Shown one piece after another: positions 60,905 to 64,000 of a DNA stretch of 64,000 nt. Made by a program: the position numbers and the translations under genes. A model generated the notes under the pieces. The model saw only the letters and a program-made list of their open reading frames with translations. It had not been told where the DNA came from and made no database searches. Position 1 is the first letter of the stretch; every line of letters starts with the position of its first letter. Source of the stretch: Sulfitobacter sp. S190 (GTDB taxonomy: Bacteria > Pseudomonadota > Alphaproteobacteria > Rhodobacterales > Rhodobacteraceae); contig NZ_CP081121.1 in NCBI RefSeq assembly GCF_025141935.1, positions 81,675 through 145,674 on the forward strand, written 5' to 3'.

Positions 60905-63865
60905 TTATGCTGCCGAGATCTTGCAGAGAGTGGCCTTGGTCTCCTGCATCTGGGTCACTGAATCGTAGCCATAGGTCTGGGCGGTGTTCGTACTTTCACC
61001 CAGAACATAAGGGTCCGCCCCATCGGGGTATTTGGACCTTTGGTCTTCGCCCTGGAAATGACCGCCGAAGTGGAACGGCATGAAGGCCACGCCCTCTCCG
61101 ACACGGTTTGTCACCATGGCCATCACCTTTACCTTGCCGCCTTCCGGGCCTTCGACCCAGACATCGTTCCCGTCCCGAACACCGAGGTTGTTGGCATCGC
61201 GCGGGTTGATTTCCACGAACATGTCCTGCTGCAGCTCGGCCAGCCAGGGGTTCGACCGGGTCTCGTCCCCGCCGCCCTCGTATTCGACCAGACGGCCGGA
61301 TGTGAGGATGATCGGATAGTCCTGGCTGAAATCCTGCTTCTGGATCGAAGCATACATCGTGGGCAAGCGGTAGAACTTGCGGTCCTCGTAGGTCGGATAA
61401 TCCGCCACCAGATCGCGCCGGTTGGTATAGAGCGGCTCGCGGTGGACAGGAACCGGATCGGGGAAGGTCCAGACGACGGCACGGGCCTTGGCGTTGCCGA
61501 AGGGCGCACAGCCGTGCTTGATCGCGACCCGCTGGATGCCGCCAGACAGATCGGTCTTCCAGTTCACGTTGGACACCCGGTCGTCATAATCCGACGGGAA
61601 GGGTGACATGCTGGATTCGCCCAGCTCCTTGAACCCCTCGAGCGACGCACCCCGGGCAATCCCGCGGCGTTCCTCTTCGGTCAGATCACCGTCCCACCCC
61701 AGGTCCTTGAGCATCTGGAAAGTAAATTCGGGATACCCATCCTGAATTTCCGATCCTACCGAATAGACGCCCTCAGCCAGCAGGTTGTCGCCCTCGCGTT
61801 CCACACCGAAACGGGCGCGGAAGGTCAGACCGCCCTCTGCGACAGGCTTGCTCATGTCGTAGAGGTTGGGGGTGCCGGGGTGTTTCATCTCGGGCGTGCC
61901 CCAGCACGGCCATGGCATACCATAATAATCGCCGTCCGCCGGACCACCGATCGCCTGAAGCGTGGTGCGGTCAAACGTATGCTGGTTGGCCATGTGCAGC
62001 TTGATCCGCTCAGGGTTTTGGCCGGTATAGCCAACGGTCCACATCCCTGCATTGAACTCGCGGGTGACGCTTTCGATGTTGGGCGTGTTTTCGTCTTCCA
62101 TCTCGATGTTGCGGAAGAAACGGTCGGCCCAGCCGAATTTATTCGCGAACAAACCGATGATTTCGTGGTCCGGTTTGCTTTCGAACAAAGGCTCGATGAT
62201 CTGGTCGCGCCACTGCAAGGACCGGTTTGATGCGGTCACCGAACCGCGCGTCTCGAACTGGGTCGAGGCCGGCAGCAGGTAAACACCATCGGTGCGATCA
62301 TGCAGGACCGCCGAAACGGTCGGGAACGGGTCGACCACGACAAGCATGTCGAGCTTTTCCATCGCTGTTTTCATTTCGGTCATGCGGGTCTGCGAGTTGG
62401 GCGCGTGGCCCCACAGAACCATGGCACGCACACGGTCGGCCTGATCAGTGTTTTCAGGATCTTCCAGAACACCGTCGATCCAGCGCGACACCGGAATACC
62501 GGTGAGATTCTGAAGCGACTTTTCCTTGCCGTCCGCACCTGTGGTCTTGGCAAACTGCGCGTTCAGCCATTCGCCGTCTTCGCCCCAGACGCGGCCCCAG
62601 TGGCCCCATGCGCCTGCCGACAGACCGTAGTAGCCCGGCAGCGTGTGGCTCAGAACGCCAAGGTCGGTTGCACCCTGCACGTTGTCGTGGCCACGGAAGA
62701 TGTTGGTGCCACCGCCGCTGGTGCCCATGTTGCCAAGCGCCAGCTGCAGCACGCAATAGGCGCGCGTGTTATTGTTGCCGTTGGTGTGCTGGGTCCCGCC
62801 CATGCACCAGATCACGGTGCCGGGGCGGTTATTGGCCATCGTACGGGCCACCCGCTTGAGCTGTTCGCCCGGTGCACCAGTAACGCGCTCGACTTCTTCG
62901 GGCGTCCACTTGGCCACTTCTTCCTTGATCTGGTCCATGCCCCAGACACGGGTGCGGATGAATTCCTTGTCTTCCCATCCGTTGTCGAAGATGTGCCACA
63001 AGATACCCCAGACCAGCGCCACGTCCGAACCGGGACGGAAACGCACATATTCATCAGCGTGCGCGGCCGTACGGGTAAAGCGCGGATCGCAAACGATGAC
63101 GGGCGCGTTGTTCTGTTCCTTGGCCTTCAGCAGGTGCAACAGCGAAACGGGATGCGCTTCGGCCGGGTTGCCGCCGATGATAAAGATCGCCTTTGAATTG
63201 TGGATGTCGTTGTAGCTGTTGGTCATGGCGCCATAGCCCCATGTGTTCGCAACACCCGCAACAGTGGTGGAGTGACAGATCCGCGCCTGGTGGTCCACGT
63301 TGTTCGTGCCCCAATAGGCGGCAAACTTGCGGAACAGGTAGGCCTGTTCATTGTTGTGCTTGGCCGAGCCCAGCCAGTAGACGCTGTCCGGTCCGCTTTC
63401 TTCGCGGATGTTCATCATGCCGTCGCCGATCTCGTTGATCGCCTGTTCCCAGCTGATGCGGACCCATTCGCCGTTCTCTTTTTTCATCGGGTACTTCAGG
63501 CGGCGCTCGCCGTGGGCGTGCTCGCGTACCGATGCGCCCTTGGCGCAATGGGCGCCGAGGTTGAACGGGCTGTCCCAGCCGGGTTCCTGACCCGTCCAGA
63601 CCCCGTTTTGCACTTCGGCAATGACTGTACAGCCAACCGAACAGTGGGTGCATACCGATTTAACCGTATCTACTTTGCCAGTGGCAGTGGCGGCGGATGC
63701 TTGCTGCACCGTGCCTCCTGTGGCGGCAACGGCCGCAAGACCCCCAATGGCCAGACCTGATCCGCGCAGGAACGCGCGCCGGTCTACGGATGCGTTTGCC
63801 GCGTCCGACAGGATACTTGTCCGCTGGGAGCGTCGCGCAACCCCGTTGGTCTTTTTCCTCAACAT
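60905..63865 (-). CDS. Formate dehydrogenase alpha subunit, cysteine type, Tat-exported
   Basis: 986 residues. A Tat signal (RRAFLRGSG, 29-37, then hydrophobic stretch), [4Fe-4S] ligands Cys72, Cys75, Cys79 and Cys107 (VCTHCSVGC...HCAKG), and the molybdenum/tungsten ligand Cys197 (ARICHSTTV) encoded by TGT, not a selenocysteine TGA. The molybdopterin-binding domains follow (IIGGNPAEAHPVS, GGTQHTNGNNNTRAYCVLQ). Located in the periplasm, it oxidises formate to CO2. First gene of the operon; GGGAGGAAC lies before ATG. Confidence 0.93.
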   Translation of the reverse strand: MLRKKTNGVARRSQRTSILSDAANASVDRRAFLRGSGLAIGGLAAVAATGGTVQQASAATATGKVDTVKSVCTHCSVGCTVIAEVQNGVWTGQEPGWDSPFNLGAHCAKGASVREHAHGERRLKYPMKKENGEWVRISWEQAINEIGDGMMNIREESGPDSVYWLGSAKHNNEQAYLFRKFAAYWGTNNVDHQARICHSTTVAGVANTWGYGAMTNSYNDIHNSKAIFIIGGNPAEAHPVSLLHLLKAKEQNNAPVIVCDPRFTRTAAHADEYVRFRPGSDVALVWGILWHIFDNGWEDKEFIRTRVWGMDQIKEEVAKWTPEEVERVTGAPGEQLKRVARTMANNRPGTVIWCMGGTQHTNGNNNTRAYCVLQLALGNMGTSGGGTNIFRGHDNVQGATDLGVLSHTLPGYYGLSAGAWGHWGRVWGEDGEWLNAQFAKTTGADGKEKSLQNLTGIPVSRWIDGVLEDPENTDQADRVRAMVLWGHAPNSQTRMTEMKTAMEKLDMLVVVDPFPTVSAVLHDRTDGVYLLPASTQFETRGSVTASNRSLQWRDQIIEPLFESKPDHEIIGLFANKFGWADRFFRNIEMEDENTPNIESVTREFNAGMWTVGYTGQNPERIKLHMANQHTFDRTTLQAIGGPADGDYYGMPWPCWGTPEMKHPGTPNLYDMSKPVAEGGLTFRARFGVEREGDNLLAEGVYSVGSEIQDGYPEFTFQMLKDLGWDGDLTEEERRGIARGASLEGFKELGESSMSPFPSDYDDRVSNVNWKTDLSGGIQRVAIKHGCAPFGNAKARAVVWTFPDPVPVHREPLYTNRRDLVADYPTYEDRKFYRLPTMYASIQKQDFSQDYPIILTSGRLVEYEGGGDETRSNPWLAELQQDMFVEINPRDANNLGVRDGNDVWVEGPEGGKVKVMAMVTNRVGEGVAFMPFHFGGHFQGEDQRSKYPDGADPYVLGESTNTAQTYGYDSVTQMQETKATLCKISAA

Positions 63866-63946
63866 AATGTTGTTCCTCCCTCGCTTGCGGGGCCTTTTCG
63901 GACCGTCGCTTGCTTGGCTACGATGATGGCTTGCAGCAGTCGGGCG

Positions 63947-64000
63947 TCACGCAACCAGTCGCTGTTTGCCGGTTTTCGGCGACCGGCGGCTGCCGGACGT
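63947..64000 (-). other. Possible C-terminal end of an upstream gene cut by the window edge
   Basis: Reading into the window from the right edge, one minus-strand frame gives a basic 17-residue tail (SGSRRSPKTGKQRLVA) and a TGA at 63947-63949. It is too short to identify; formate dehydrogenase accessory genes often lie here. Very tentative. Confidence 0.2.

Noticed and set aside
63270..63285. Selenocysteine in the formate dehydrogenase active site
   Set aside because: The codon at the metal-ligand position is TGT (Cys), and no TGA or SECIS-like hairpin follows it.

Overview
The window looks like the chromosome of a marine-type alphaproteobacterium, most likely family Rhodobacteraceae (Roseobacter group). 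The reasons are the high G+C content, the density of solute-binding-protein transporters (TRAP, TTT and Liv-type ABC all within 64 kb), archaic spore-coat-U fimbriae, an RTX/Hint secreted protein, and a membrane-bound formate dehydrogenase operon with a Cys-type catalytic subunit. No rRNA, tRNA, CRISPR array, insertion sequence or phage gene was seen. Species placement is inference.

Region 1 (0-13 kb) is a divergent catabolic cluster. The minus strand carries a tautomerase/SnoaL fusion, HyuB, HyuA, an isochorismatase-fold hydrolase, a PEP-mutase/isocitrate-lyase family lyase and a fumarate-reductase-like flavoprotein. Four of the five junctions in this run are ATGA overlaps. Facing away are a GntR regulator, a LeuC/LeuD-type hydratase pair and a DctPQM TRAP transporter. 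Together they suggest uptake, ring opening, hydration and aldol-type cleavage of a (possibly cyclic imide or substituted maleate) carboxylate. I do not recognise this as a described pathway.

Region 2 (13-22 kb) holds surface functions: a MipA/OmpV outer-membrane protein, a four-gene spore-coat-U chaperone-usher operon whose chaperone has only the N-terminal domain, and a roughly 1070-residue secreted protein with Ca-binding repeats and a C-terminal Hint domain.

Region 3 (22-36.6 kb) is an organic-acid cluster: split aconitase X, an FAD-linked 2-hydroxyacid dehydrogenase, a paralogous succinate dehydrogenase/fumarate reductase in the order B-C-D-A that lacks the covalent-FAD histidine, a two-subunit class I fumarase/tartrate dehydratase, a LysR regulator, a TctCBA tricarboxylate-type transporter and a large DUF3604 protein.

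Region 4 (37-54 kb) is an acyl-CoA catabolic region: a TetR regulator, an ACAD11-like acyl-CoA dehydrogenase, TesB, a complete Liv ABC transporter, a frameshifted IclR regulator, an APH-type kinase of the LvaA/ACAD10 kind, a nitronate monooxygenase-like flavoprotein, an SDR, two adjacent acyl-CoA dehydrogenases (one without the catalytic Glu), an MDR oxidoreductase, a histidine phosphatase and a MaoC hydratase. A CcdAB toxin-antitoxin pair follows.

Region 5 (54-64 kb) has a sensor kinase converging on a response regulator that lacks the GAFTGA loop. The regulator lies at the end of a formate dehydrogenase operon (alpha, beta, gamma, a WD40-cytochrome c fusion, and a 41-residue membrane protein). 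In all three transporter operons a strong GC-rich hairpin follows the binding-protein gene, probably setting subunit stoichiometry.
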